Source of the DNA: Mycobacterium sp. IS-1742
GTDB taxonomy: Bacteria; Actinomycetota; Actinomycetes; Mycobacteriales; Mycobacteriaceae
DNA: 64,000 nt
NCBI RefSeq assembly: GCF_001500125.1
Contig: NZ_LQIV01000004.1
Location: forward strand, 62,001-126,000
Direction of reading: 5' to 3'
The position numbers and the translations under genes were made by a program. Of the stretch, positions 8,751-17,012 are shown one piece after another. The notes beneath the pieces were generated by a model that made no database searches, was not told where the DNA came from, and saw only the letters and a program-made list of their open reading frames with translations. Position 1 is the first letter of the stretch; every line of letters begins with the position of its first letter.

Positions 8751-10322
8751 GTGACGACAGAATCAACCGGGGCATCGGGTCGGACGGCGGCCGCCGAGCC
8801 CGTGGTCGACACCGCGTACGGGCCGGTGCGCGGCGCCGACGACGGTGTCGTGAAGGTGTGGAAGGGCGTTCGCTACGCCGCCGCGCCTGTCGGCGAACTG
8901 CGCTGGCGCGCCCCCGAACCGCCCCGACCGTGGCGCGAGGTCGCCGACGCCCGCCGTGTCGGTCCGGTCTGCCCGCAGTCGACCGATCCGCGGATCCCCC
9001 TCGATCTCGGTGGTGTGCAGGACGAGGACAGTCTGCGGCTCAACGTGTGGGCCCCGTCCGGTACCGCCGCCGGCGACGGGAAGCCCGTGATGGTGTGGGT
9101 GCACGGCGGCGCCTACGTCCTCGGCTCGGCGAATCAGCCGCTCTACCACGGCAAGGCGCTGGCCTCCGGGGGCGACGTCGTCGTGGTGACGGTCAACTAC
9201 CGGCTCGGCGCCTTCGGTTTCCTCGACCTGTCCGCGTTCACCACCTCACGCGGCAGGTTCGACACGAACCCCGGTCTGCGTGACGTGCTTGCCGCGCTGC
9301 ACTGGGTGCAGAACAACATCGCGGCGTTCGGCGGTGACCCGGCGCGGGTCACACTGTTCGGCGAATCCGCAGGCGGCGGCATCGTCACCACGCTGATGAC
9401 GAGTCCGGCGGCACGCGGGCTGTTCTCGGCGGCAGTCGCGCAGAGTTCTCCGGCGACGTCGGTCTACAGCGCCGAGCGTGGGCGGCGCACGGCCGAACAG
9501 TTCCTCGACAAGGTGGGCGTCTCAACCGCCGACAGCCACCGTCTTGTCGAGGCGCCGCTGCCGACCCTGCTCGCCGCCTCCAAACGCCTCTTCGACGAGG
9601 TTCCGGTGCGGACGCCGGGCACACTGGCCTTCGCGCCGATCGTCGACGGCGACCTCGTCCCCGACCTCCCGGTCAAAGTGGCCCGCAACGGTGGTTCCCT
9701 TCCGGTGCCACTGATCATCGGCACCAACAAGCACGAGGCCGCGCTGTTCCGGTGGATGAAGTCGCCCCTGATGCCGATCACACCGCACGCCATCAGCTCG
9801 ATGTTCGCCGAGATCGCCGCCGAACAACCCGGACTGCAGCTCCCGTCGGAGGCCGACCTGGTGGGCGCCTACTCCGGGCTGCGCGGGAAGGCCAGGGGGT
9901 TGGGCGTGGCCCGCGACATCGGCTTCCGGATGCCGTCGGTGTGGTTCGGCGAGGGCCACAGTGCCGTCGCGCCCGTCTATCTGTACCGGTTCGACTTCGC
10001 CACCCCGATGCTGCGGCTGCTGCGCCTCGGCGCGGCCCACGCGACCGAATTACCCTATGTCTGGGGCAATCTCGTGGCCGGCCCGAGGGATCCCACGTTC
10101 AAGCTGGGAGGTCTGAAGACCGGTACCGCCGTCTCCGGCCGGCTGCGGGGGCGGTGGACCCGGTTCGCCGCGTCCGGGCAACCCGGAGGCGCGCCGCCGT
10201 GGCGTCCGTACCGGGCCGACGACCGGGCCACCCTGGTGATCGACGGCGAGGACTCGATCGTCGACGACCTCGACGGTGACCTGCGCGCCGCATGGGGTGA
10301 CGAGGTCCTCAGTTTCCGGTAG
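8751..10322 (+). CDS. Carboxylesterase type B
   Basis: The GTG at 8751 is chosen over upstream frames because a purine-rich ribosome site (CAGGGAGG) sits just before it; this gives 523 residues. The family features are complete: the oxyanion-hole region VWVHGGAYVLGSA, nucleophile elbow FGESAGGG (Ser206), and the catalytic His region AAHATELPYVWG near residue 430. It should hydrolyse carboxylic esters; mycobacterial members are often lipid or xenobiotic esterases. No signal peptide is apparent, so it is probably cytoplasmic. Confidence 0.93.
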   Translation: MTTESTGASGRTAAAEPVVDTAYGPVRGADDGVVKVWKGVRYAAAPVGELRWRAPEPPRPWREVADARRVGPVCPQSTDPRIPLDLGGVQDEDSLRLNVWAPSGTAAGDGKPVMVWVHGGAYVLGSANQPLYHGKALASGGDVVVVTVNYRLGAFGFLDLSAFTTSRGRFDTNPGLRDVLAALHWVQNNIAAFGGDPARVTLFGESAGGGIVTTLMTSPAARGLFSAAVAQSSPATSVYSAERGRRTAEQFLDKVGVSTADSHRLVEAPLPTLLAASKRLFDEVPVRTPGTLAFAPIVDGDLVPDLPVKVARNGGSLPVPLIIGTNKHEAALFRWMKSPLMPITPHAISSMFAEIAAEQPGLQLPSEADLVGAYSGLRGKARGLGVARDIGFRMPSVWFGEGHSAVAPVYLYRFDFATPMLRLLRLGAAHATELPYVWGNLVAGPRDPTFKLGGLKTGTAVSGRLRGRWTRFAASGQPGGAPPWRPYRADDRATLVIDGEDSIVDDLDGDLRAAWGDEVLSFR

Positions 10323-10356
10323 GGCGGGCGGATAGACTGCCGTCCGGAGGTGTCGT

Positions 10357-11298
10357 GTGATGGGCGCAATGGGCGACGCGATCGGAGCGTTTCTCGAGTT
10401 CCTGCCGCCGCAGATGCGCGAGCCGGTGCTGTTCGCCATCCCGTTCTTCCTGCTGCTGCTGATCCTCGAGTGGACCGCCGCCCGGAAGCTCGAACACCTC
10501 GAGTCGGCGGACCAGCCGCCCGCGGGTGCGTACGTCGCCCGTGACGCCTGGACCAGCCTCTCGATGGGCCTGGTGTCGGTCGGCACGATGGCGGTCTGGA
10601 AGTTCGGCGCGTTGATCGGCTACGCGGCGCTGTACACCTACGTCGCGCCGTGGCAACTGCCGTCGAACCAGTGGTACACGTGGGTGATCGCGATCGTCGG
10701 CGTCGACCTGCTGTTCTACGCCTATCACCGCACCGCACACCGGGTCCGGCTCGTCTGGGCCACCCATCAGGCACACCACTCCAGCGAGTACTACAACTTC
10801 GCCACCGCGCTGCGCCAGAAGTGGAACAACAGCGGCGAGATCGTGATGTGGCTGCCGCTGCCGCTGTTGGGCGTCCCGCCGTGGATGGTGTTCGCGGCGT
10901 TCTCGATCAGCCTCATCTACCAGTTCTGGATCCACACCGAGCGCATCGGCACCCTGTGGCGGCCCATCGAGTTCGTGTTCAACACACCGTCACACCACCG
11001 CGTGCACCACGGCAGGGACCCGGAGTACCTGGACAAGAACTACGGCGGGATCCTGATCATCTGGGATCGCCTGTTCGGCACGTTCCAGCCCGAACTGTTC
11101 CGCCCGCACTACGGGCTGACCAAACCCGTCGACACGTACAACATCTGGCGGCTGCAGACCCACGAATACGCTGCGATCGCCCGCGACGTGCGCCGTGCGC
11201 GGCGCTGGAGTGACCGCGTCGGCTACGCATTCGGCCCGCCGGGATGGAAACCGGCCGGGAGCCGACACGTCGAGGACAAGGCCGCCGTTCGCGCCTGA
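10357..11298 (+). CDS. Sterol desaturase / fatty acid hydroxylase superfamily protein
   Basis: 313 residues with several membrane helices. The eight-histidine diiron motif is visible as HRTAH, THQAHHSS and a late HHRVHHGRD. GTG at 10357 and ATG at 10360 are adjacent; both follow a GGAGG ribosome site at 10346-10350. The enzyme should hydroxylate or desaturate a lipid or sterol in the membrane using O2. It lies 34 bp after the carboxylesterase and 29 bp before the khtT-like gene, all on one strand. Confidence 0.9.
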   Translation: MMGAMGDAIGAFLEFLPPQMREPVLFAIPFFLLLLILEWTAARKLEHLESADQPPAGAYVARDAWTSLSMGLVSVGTMAVWKFGALIGYAALYTYVAPWQLPSNQWYTWVIAIVGVDLLFYAYHRTAHRVRLVWATHQAHHSSEYYNFATALRQKWNNSGEIVMWLPLPLLGVPPWMVFAAFSISLIYQFWIHTERIGTLWRPIEFVFNTPSHHRVHHGRDPEYLDKNYGGILIIWDRLFGTFQPELFRPHYGLTKPVDTYNIWRLQTHEYAAIARDVRRARRWSDRVGYAFGPPGWKPAGSRHVEDKAAVRA

Positions 11299-11327
11299 TT
11301 TCGGCTCCGGCGCAGCAAGATGGACCC

Positions 11328-11852
11328 ATGGATGTCAAAGAGGTCCTGCTGCCCGGTGTCGGGCTGCGGTTCGAGTTCGACAACCGCGACGGGGACCGGA
11401 TCGGTGTGGTCGCCCGGCGCACAGGGGATTTCGAGGTGGTGGTCTACCCCAAGGAGGACCCCGACCAGGCCCAGCAGGTGTTCCGGCTGACCGGTGAGGA
11501 AGCCGAGGCGCTGGCGCAGATCCTGGGTGCCCCACGAATCGCCGAGCGGTTCGCCGACCTCACCCGCGAGGTGCCCGGCCTCAACGCCGGCCAGGTCTCG
11601 GTGCGGGCGGGCAGCCCCTTCGTCGACCGGCCGCTCGGAGACACCCGGGCGCGTACGCGCACCGGGGCCTCGATCGTCGCGATCGTCCGCGACGAGGAGG
11701 TCCTGGCGTCGCCGGGGCCCTCCGATCTGCTGCGCGCCGGGGACGTGCTGGTGGTGATCGGCACCGAAGAGGGTCTGGCGGGTGTCGAGGTCATCGTGAC
11801 CCAGGGGCACGGACGCGAGACGCACCAGCCGGGTCCGCCCGGCCGAGGCTGA
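11328..11852 (+). CDS. K+/H+ antiporter regulatory subunit (KhtT-like, TrkA-C domain)
   Basis: 174 residues from the ATG at 11328 (MDVKEVLLPGVGLRFEF). The N-terminal half matches the KhtT-type domain and the C-terminal half is a TrkA-C/RCK-C domain ending in LRAGDVLVVIGTEEGLAGVE. Such subunits sense nucleotides and gate a CPA2 antiporter. The next gene, 3 bp downstream, encodes that antiporter, so the two form a two-gene system. Confidence 0.88.
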   Translation: MDVKEVLLPGVGLRFEFDNRDGDRIGVVARRTGDFEVVVYPKEDPDQAQQVFRLTGEEAEALAQILGAPRIAERFADLTREVPGLNAGQVSVRAGSPFVDRPLGDTRARTRTGASIVAIVRDEEVLASPGPSDLLRAGDVLVVIGTEEGLAGVEVIVTQGHGRETHQPGPPGRG

Positions 11853-11855
11853 TCG

Positions 11856-13010
11856 GTGGAGGTATCCGCGACGCTGTTGCTCGAGCTCGGCGTCATTCTC
11901 GCGGTGCTCACGGTGCTCGGCACCATTGCTCGCCGCTTCGCGCTCTCCCCGATTCCGCTGTACCTGGTCGCCGGGCTGGCGCTCGGGGAGGGTGGGTTGG
12001 CGCCGGTGCCCGCGGCGGGGGATTTCGTGGAGACGGGCGCGTCGATCGGTGTGGTGCTGCTGCTGCTCACCCTCGGCCTGGAGTTCTCGATCGGGGAGTT
12101 CGCCACCAGCCTGCGCAGACACCTGCCCTCGGCCGGTGTCGACCTCGTGCTCAACGCGGCGCCCGGAGCGATCGCCGGGTGGCTGATCGGCCTGGACGGT
12201 GTCGGCATCCTGGCGCTCGCGGGTGTCACCTGGATCTCGTCGTCGGGCGTCATCGCCCGGCTGCTGTCGGACCTGCGCAGGCTCGGCAACCGCGAGACGC
12301 CCGCGGTGTTGTCCATCCTGGTGCTCGAGGACTTCGCGATGGCGGCGTACCTGCCGCTGCTCGCGGTGCTCGCCGCCGGCGGCACCTTCCTGCAGGCGGT
12401 GTTCGGGATGGCGATCGCGATCAGCGCGCTGGTGTTGGCATTCGTGGTCTCCTACCGCTGGGGCCACCACGTCGGCCGACTCGTCGCCCACCCGGACAAC
12501 GAACAACTGCTGCTGCGCATCCTCGGGCTCACGCTGATCGTCGCGGCGCTGGCGGAGTTCATCCACGCCTCGGCCGCGGTCGGGGCGTTCCTGGTCGGCT
12601 TGACCCTGACCGGGGAGGCGGCCGAGCGGGCCCGCACGGTGCTCACCCCGCTGCGCGATCTGTTCGCGGCCATCTTCTTTCTCGCGATCGGGGTCTCGGT
12701 GGACCCCGTCGCGCTGCTCCCCATGCTCCCCGTCGCGCTCGCCCTGGCAGTGGTGACCTCGTTCACGAAGGTGCTCACCGGACAGTTCGCCGCGCGACGG
12801 GACGGGGTGGGCAGGCCCGGTCAGCTGCGTGCCGGGACGGCGCTCATCGCCCGCGGTGAGTTCTCGCTGGTGATCATCGGACTGGTCGGGGCGAGCGTGG
12901 AGACGCTCGAGGCGGTGGCGACGCCGTACGTGTTCATCCTGGCCATGGTGGGCCCGGTGCTGGCCCGCTTCACCGGTGCACGGGTGCCCGCGCGGCGGCG
13001 GCCCGGATAG
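11856..13010 (+). CDS. CPA2-family K+(Na+)/H+ antiporter (KhtU/KefB-like membrane subunit)
   Basis: 384 residues, starting with the GTG at 11856 only 3 bp after the regulatory gene. About 11-12 membrane helices are visible. LLLTLGLEFSIGEF, the late AAVGAFLVGLTLTGE and FLAIGVSVDP are typical CPA2 blocks. Unlike KefB there is no C-terminal TrkA-N domain; regulation comes from the separate upstream subunit. Function: proton-coupled cation efflux at the cytoplasmic membrane. Confidence 0.9.
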   Translation: MEVSATLLLELGVILAVLTVLGTIARRFALSPIPLYLVAGLALGEGGLAPVPAAGDFVETGASIGVVLLLLTLGLEFSIGEFATSLRRHLPSAGVDLVLNAAPGAIAGWLIGLDGVGILALAGVTWISSSGVIARLLSDLRRLGNRETPAVLSILVLEDFAMAAYLPLLAVLAAGGTFLQAVFGMAIAISALVLAFVVSYRWGHHVGRLVAHPDNEQLLLRILGLTLIVAALAEFIHASAAVGAFLVGLTLTGEAAERARTVLTPLRDLFAAIFFLAIGVSVDPVALLPMLPVALALAVVTSFTKVLTGQFAARRDGVGRPGQLRAGTALIARGEFSLVIIGLVGASVETLEAVATPYVFILAMVGPVLARFTGARVPARRRPG

Positions 13011-13020
13011 TCTCCGGGGC

Positions 13021-14427
13021 GTGCAGACGGTATTCGACGCGCCGGTCGACGCGACGCTGATCGACAGGGCGCTGGCGCCCAGCGTCCCCGGGTCGATGTG
13101 GCTGGACCTGCCGCGGCCGCGCTACCCGCGGTTGACCGGCGCGGTCACCGCGGACCTGGTCGTCGTCGGCGCGGGATACGCCGGGCTGTGGACAGCGCTG
13201 CACGCCGCCGAACGTCGGCCCGGCCGACGCATCGTGGTGGTGGAATCCGACCGCGTGGCGTGGGCTGCGTCGGGCCGCAACGGCGGCTTCGTCGACGCCA
13301 GCCTCACGCATGGTCTGGAGAACGGAAAGTCGCGCTGGCCCAACGAGATCGAGCTCCTTGAACGCCTCGGCGTGGAGAACCTCGACGGGATGCAGGCCGA
13401 CATCGAGCGGCTGCGGCTCGACGTGGACTGGCAGCGCACCGGGATGCTGACGGTGGCGACCGAACCGCATCAGGTGTCGTGGCTGCGGGAGGCGGCTGAA
13501 TCGGGTGCGGGCCGCTTCCTCGACGAGAGCGAGGTGCGCGGCGAAGTCGACTCCCCGACGTACCGCGCGGGCCTGTTCGAGCCGGACACCTGCGCGATCG
13601 TGCACCCGGCGAAACTGGCGCTCGAACTCGCGCGGGCGTGCACGGAGGCCGGTGTGCAGATCCACGAGCAGACCCCCGCCACGGCACTGGAGACCCGCGG
13701 ATCCACGGTGTGTGTCCACACCTCCGCCGGCCGGGTGACCGCGCGGCAGGCGGTGCTGGCCACCAATGTCTTTCCGAGCCTGCTGCGGCGCAACCGGCTC
13801 CGCACGGTGCCGGTGTACGACTACGTCCTGGCCACCGAGCCGCTCAGCGAGGAACAGTTGGCGCGCATCGGCTGGCGTAACCGGCAGGGCGTGGGCGACT
13901 CCGCCAATCAGTTCCACTACTACCGGCTGAGCGCCGACAACCGGATCGTGTGGGGCGGCTACGACGCGATCTACCACTTCGGTCGCAAGGTCAGGTCCGC
14001 CTACGAGGACCGCCCGCACAGCTACCGGCGGCTGGCCGCACACTTCTTCCTCACCTTCCCGCAGTTGCAGGAGGTCCGGTTCGACTACCGGTGGGCGGGC
14101 GCCATCGACACCAACACCCGGTTCTGCGCGCACTGGGGACTCGCCCGCGGTGGGCGCGTCGCGTACGTCAACGGGTTCACCGGCCTGGGCGTCGGCGCCG
14201 CGCGATTCGGCGCCGACGTGTGCCTCGACCTGCTCGACGGCGCCGACACCGCGCGCACCCGCCTGGAGATGGTCCGCGCGAAACCGCTGCCGTTCCCGCC
14301 GGAGCCGCTGGCGAGCATCGGCATCAACGCCACCCGCTGGTCCCTGGACCGCGCCGACCACTCCGCCGGTCGGCGCAACCTCCTCCTGCGGACCCTCGAC
14401 GCACTGGGTCTCGGCTTCGATTCGTGA
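13021..14427 (+). CDS. FAD-dependent amine-oxidase-like oxidoreductase (DAO family)
   Basis: The GTG at 13021 (MQTVFDAPVDATLIDRALAP) gives 468 residues; the open frame extends upstream but overlaps the antiporter gene. The dinucleotide-binding motif VVVGAGYAGLWTALHAAE is at about residues 43-60, followed by the AASGRNGGFVDA block typical of gamma-glutamylputrescine-oxidase-like DAO proteins. The C-terminus has GGRVAYVNGFTGLGVGAARF, which contacts FAD. It probably oxidises an amino acid or polyamine derivative; the substrate is not evident. Confidence 0.88.
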   Translation: MQTVFDAPVDATLIDRALAPSVPGSMWLDLPRPRYPRLTGAVTADLVVVGAGYAGLWTALHAAERRPGRRIVVVESDRVAWAASGRNGGFVDASLTHGLENGKSRWPNEIELLERLGVENLDGMQADIERLRLDVDWQRTGMLTVATEPHQVSWLREAAESGAGRFLDESEVRGEVDSPTYRAGLFEPDTCAIVHPAKLALELARACTEAGVQIHEQTPATALETRGSTVCVHTSAGRVTARQAVLATNVFPSLLRRNRLRTVPVYDYVLATEPLSEEQLARIGWRNRQGVGDSANQFHYYRLSADNRIVWGGYDAIYHFGRKVRSAYEDRPHSYRRLAAHFFLTFPQLQEVRFDYRWAGAIDTNTRFCAHWGLARGGRVAYVNGFTGLGVGAARFGADVCLDLLDGADTARTRLEMVRAKPLPFPPEPLASIGINATRWSLDRADHSAGRRNLLLRTLDALGLGFDS

Positions 14428-14546
14428 CCTCCTCTGCGCTGACCGTGATGCTTCCGTAACGTGAACGCACGAGGCCCCGATAGAGAGCACACAAGCGGCC
14501 GCTCACACGGGGTCGCACTCGCTGTAACCGTCGGGAGGGAGCAGAC

Positions 14547-15221
14547 GTGCGCCGACACCTGCTGAGCGTGCTGGCCGCCGTAGCGGCACCGTTGGCGGCC
14601 CTGCTGTCGCCGGTGGCCCTTGCCAGTGCCGACCCGGGCGTCCTCGTCTTCCCCGGTATGGAGGTCCGTCAGGACACCAACGTGTGCACGTTGGGCTTCG
14701 TCGACCTGCAGCAGCGGGTGGCCTACACCGCAGGTCACTGCCGCGGAAGCGGGCCGGTCAACGACCGCAGCGGCAACTTCATCGGCGTGCAGACCGCCTT
14801 CCAGGACAACACGCCCGACGGCACGACCATCGACATCAACCATCAGATCTCCGACTGGCAGACCATCGCACTGGCACCCGAGGCGCAGGTGAACAACCTC
14901 CTCCCGAGTGGCCGCGCGCTGGTCGCCGACGCCTCGGTGGTTCCCGTCAAGGGGATGCCCGTATGTCACTTCGGCGTGGTCACCGGGGAGAGCTGCGGTG
15001 TCGTCGAGGCCGTCAACAACGGATGGTTCACCATGGCCAACGGCGTGGTGAGCAAGAAGGGCGACTCGGGTGGCCCGGTCTACACCAACACCCCGGACGG
15101 CCGTGCGGTGATCATCGGGATGTTCAACAGCACCTGGGGTCAGTTCCCGGCGGCGGTGTCCTGGCAGGCGGCCACGCAGCAGGCCGGACAGGGTGTCGTC
15201 ATCACCGCCGGTGCTGCCTGA
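14547..15221 (+). CDS. Secreted trypsin-like serine protease homologue (Rv1815 type)
   Basis: 224 residues from GTG 14547, preceded by GGGAGGGA. An N-terminal signal peptide ends near ALASADP. The chymotrypsin-like triad can be read as His64 in YTAGHCRG, an Asp in TIDINHQISDW (residue 96 or 103) and Ser174 in KKGDSGGPVY. Cys47/65 and Cys140/150 are spaced for disulfides. Length and position match M. tuberculosis Rv1815, which also precedes a TetR gene (Rv1816). Expected to be exported and active outside the membrane. Confidence 0.88.
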   Translation: MRRHLLSVLAAVAAPLAALLSPVALASADPGVLVFPGMEVRQDTNVCTLGFVDLQQRVAYTAGHCRGSGPVNDRSGNFIGVQTAFQDNTPDGTTIDINHQISDWQTIALAPEAQVNNLLPSGRALVADASVVPVKGMPVCHFGVVTGESCGVVEAVNNGWFTMANGVVSKKGDSGGPVYTNTPDGRAVIIGMFNSTWGQFPAAVSWQAATQQAGQGVVITAGAA

Positions 15222-15224
15222 GCC

Positions 15225-15665
15225 TCAGCGGAGCAGTTCGAACACCGGGATCGACGGGGCCACTGCGCGGACCTCGTCGTCGCTCGATCGGGGGGTCAGC
15301 CCGCCGACGTGGCCCTTGACCTCCCAGTACCACCGATCCAGATAGCGCCTGAGCAGTTCCGGCTTGTCGACGTCGGCGATCTCGGCGATGCGGACGGTGT
15401 GACGCCGCCAGCGTGGACCGATCTCCACCTCGGCCGCGGCACGGGCGTTGCGGGCCCACTGGGTGTTTCCGCGGGGTGAGACCACGTAGCGGCGGCCGTC
15501 GACCGACAACATGTTGACGACGACGCCGCGCGTCCTGCCGGTCTTGCGTCCGCGCACCCGCAGGGCGTGCGAGCCCGCGATGCTGATTCCCGCCTCGGCG
15601 AGCCGGCGGATCAACTCGTTCCCGGTTCGGGCCAAGCGGCCCGGCAGGTCATAGCGGCTGGTCAT
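15225..15665 (-). CDS. Deazaflavin (F420)-dependent nitroreductase-family protein
   Basis: 146 residues from the ATG at 15665. The pattern LRVRGRKTGRTRGVVVNML followed by RYVVSPRGNTQWARNARAA is the DDN/FDOR fold that binds F420 (or a similar cofactor). It is divergent from the TetR gene across a 105 bp region with two operator-like sequences, suggesting that the regulator controls this gene as well as itself. Its stop is 3 bp from the convergent protease gene. The substrate is unknown. Confidence 0.87.
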   Translation of the reverse strand: MTSRYDLPGRLARTGNELIRRLAEAGISIAGSHALRVRGRKTGRTRGVVVNMLSVDGRRYVVSPRGNTQWARNARAAAEVEIGPRWRRHTVRIAEIADVDKPELLRRYLDRWYWEVKGHVGGLTPRSSDDEVRAVAPSIPVFELLR

Positions 15666-15688
15666 GTCTGACCCCTTCCGATTTGAGT

Positions 15689-15701
15689 GAGCAGTGCTCT
15701 C
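15689..15701. promoter_or_regulatory. Operator-like site 1 (GAGCAGTGCTCTC)
   Basis: Contains a perfect 11 bp inverted repeat GAGCA-G-TGCTC in the divergent intergenic region between the F420-family gene and the TetR gene. A second copy differing at one base lies 48 bp away. TetR proteins usually bind palindromes next to their own gene, so this is a plausible binding site. Confidence 0.5.
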
Positions 15702-15736
15702 TATTCGAGGGTGCACCGTTTCTCCGGTTAAATCAA

Positions 15737-15749
15737 GAGCAGTGATCTC
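15737..15749. promoter_or_regulatory. Operator-like site 2 (GAGCAGTGATCTC)
   Basis: Matches site 1 at 12 of 13 positions in the same orientation, 22 bp before the TetR start codon. The palindrome is imperfect here. Two similar sites in one divergent promoter suggest cooperative TetR binding or separate control of the two promoters. Confidence 0.45.
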
Positions 15750-15770
15750 GTTTCGTGCCACACTGGCGTC

Positions 15771-16469
15771 ATGGGGATACGCCAGGACAGCCGGGCCCGG
15801 ATGGAGGCGCAGATCGTCGAGGTCGGCCGTCGACACCTGAGCACCGACGGTCCCTCCGGACTCTCGCTGCGTGCGATCGCCCGGGACCTGGGCGTCGTGT
15901 CCTCCGCGGTATACCGGTACGTCAGCAGCCGCGACGACCTGCTGACACTGCTGCTGGTCGACGCCTATTCCGAACTGGCGTCGACGGTGGACGCGGCCGC
16001 CGCGGGTGAGGGCGGATGGCGGGACCAGGTCCTGCGGATGGCCCATGCCGCCCGGGGCTGGGCGGTGTCGCAACCGGCGCGCTGGGCGCTCCTGTACGGC
16101 AGTCCGGTCCCGGGCTATCGCGCACCTGCCGAGCGCACCACCGGTCCGGGCACCCGGGTGGTCGCGGCCCTGTTCCGCGCCATGGCGGACGGCGTTGCCG
16201 CCGGCGATATCTCCGAGGTCAACAACGATGTGCCGCAGGCGCTTTCCGCGGACTTCGAAGGGTTGCGGCACCAGTTCGACTTCTCCGGCGGCGACGGCGC
16301 GGTGGCCAAGACGCTCACGCTGTGGGCGGGGTTGATCGGGGCGATCAGCCTCGAGGTCTTCGGTCAGTACGGTCCGGACACATTCACCGATCCACGGGCC
16401 GTCTTCGACCTGCACGTCCGGGCGTTGATCGATCTGGTGGCCGCCCCGCCCGCCGAGAGGCGAAACTAG
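15771..16469 (+). CDS. TetR-family transcriptional regulator (Rv1816 type)
   Basis: 232 residues. The N-terminal HTH is clear (LSLRAIARDLGVVSSAVYRYVSSRDDLLTLL, roughly residues 25-58) and the C-terminal domain matches the TetR_C 25/33 style of Rv1816. It lies between the protease/F420 gene and the VOC/flavoprotein pair. The duplicated GAGCAGTG sites just upstream suggest autoregulation and control of the divergent gene. Confidence 0.92.
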   Translation: MGIRQDSRARMEAQIVEVGRRHLSTDGPSGLSLRAIARDLGVVSSAVYRYVSSRDDLLTLLLVDAYSELASTVDAAAAGEGGWRDQVLRMAHAARGWAVSQPARWALLYGSPVPGYRAPAERTTGPGTRVVAALFRAMADGVAAGDISEVNNDVPQALSADFEGLRHQFDFSGGDGAVAKTLTLWAGLIGAISLEVFGQYGPDTFTDPRAVFDLHVRALIDLVAAPPAERRN

Positions 16470-16514
16470 AACACGTTCTAGCGCGTGGGGCGGCCGGGCG
16501 ATATCCTCGCACCG

Positions 16515-17012
16515 ATGGTCAATCAGACACCTGTCCAGATCGCCTGGGTGACCCGCGACCTGGATGCCACCGAGCAGGCGCTCTCGGCCCTGCTCGGTGC
16601 GCGCACGTGGGTGCGCATGCCGGGCGTGCACTTCGGACCCGACTCGTGCCGGTTCCGCGGCCGGCCCGCCGACTTCGTCGCCGACGTGGCGTTGAGCTAT
16701 GCCGGTGACACCCAACTCGAGATCATCGCGCCGGTACGCGGGGAGAGTCCGTACACCGAGTTCCTCGACCGGTGTGGCCCGGGCCTTCACCATGTCTGCC
16801 AGGAAGCGACCGACCCGGACGACTTCGACACCGCGGTTCGGGATGCCGAGCGGCACGGTGCCACCGTCGTCGCGGACGGCGAGCTGGCCGGTGGCATGCG
16901 CTTCGCCTACGTCACCGCCGAGGACGCCGGTGTGCCCTACATCGAGATCGCTTGTCTGACAAACGACATACGCACGTTCTTCGACTACGTCAAACAGGAG
17001 CAGCAGCCATGA
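16515..17012 (+). CDS. VOC-superfamily (glyoxalase/dioxygenase fold) protein
   Basis: 165 residues from ATG 16515 (MVNQTPVQIAWVTRDLDATE). The two beta-alpha-beta-beta-beta modules are visible, with possible metal ligands His in PGLHHVCQE and Glu residues in QLEIIAPV and VPYIEIACL. The stop overlaps the start of the following flavoprotein gene (ATGA at 17009-17012), implying coupled translation and a shared pathway. The reaction could be isomerisation, lyase or dioxygenase chemistry. Confidence 0.82.
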   Translation: MVNQTPVQIAWVTRDLDATEQALSALLGARTWVRMPGVHFGPDSCRFRGRPADFVADVALSYAGDTQLEIIAPVRGESPYTEFLDRCGPGLHHVCQEATDPDDFDTAVRDAERHGATVVADGELAGGMRFAYVTAEDAGVPYIEIACLTNDIRTFFDYVKQEQQP

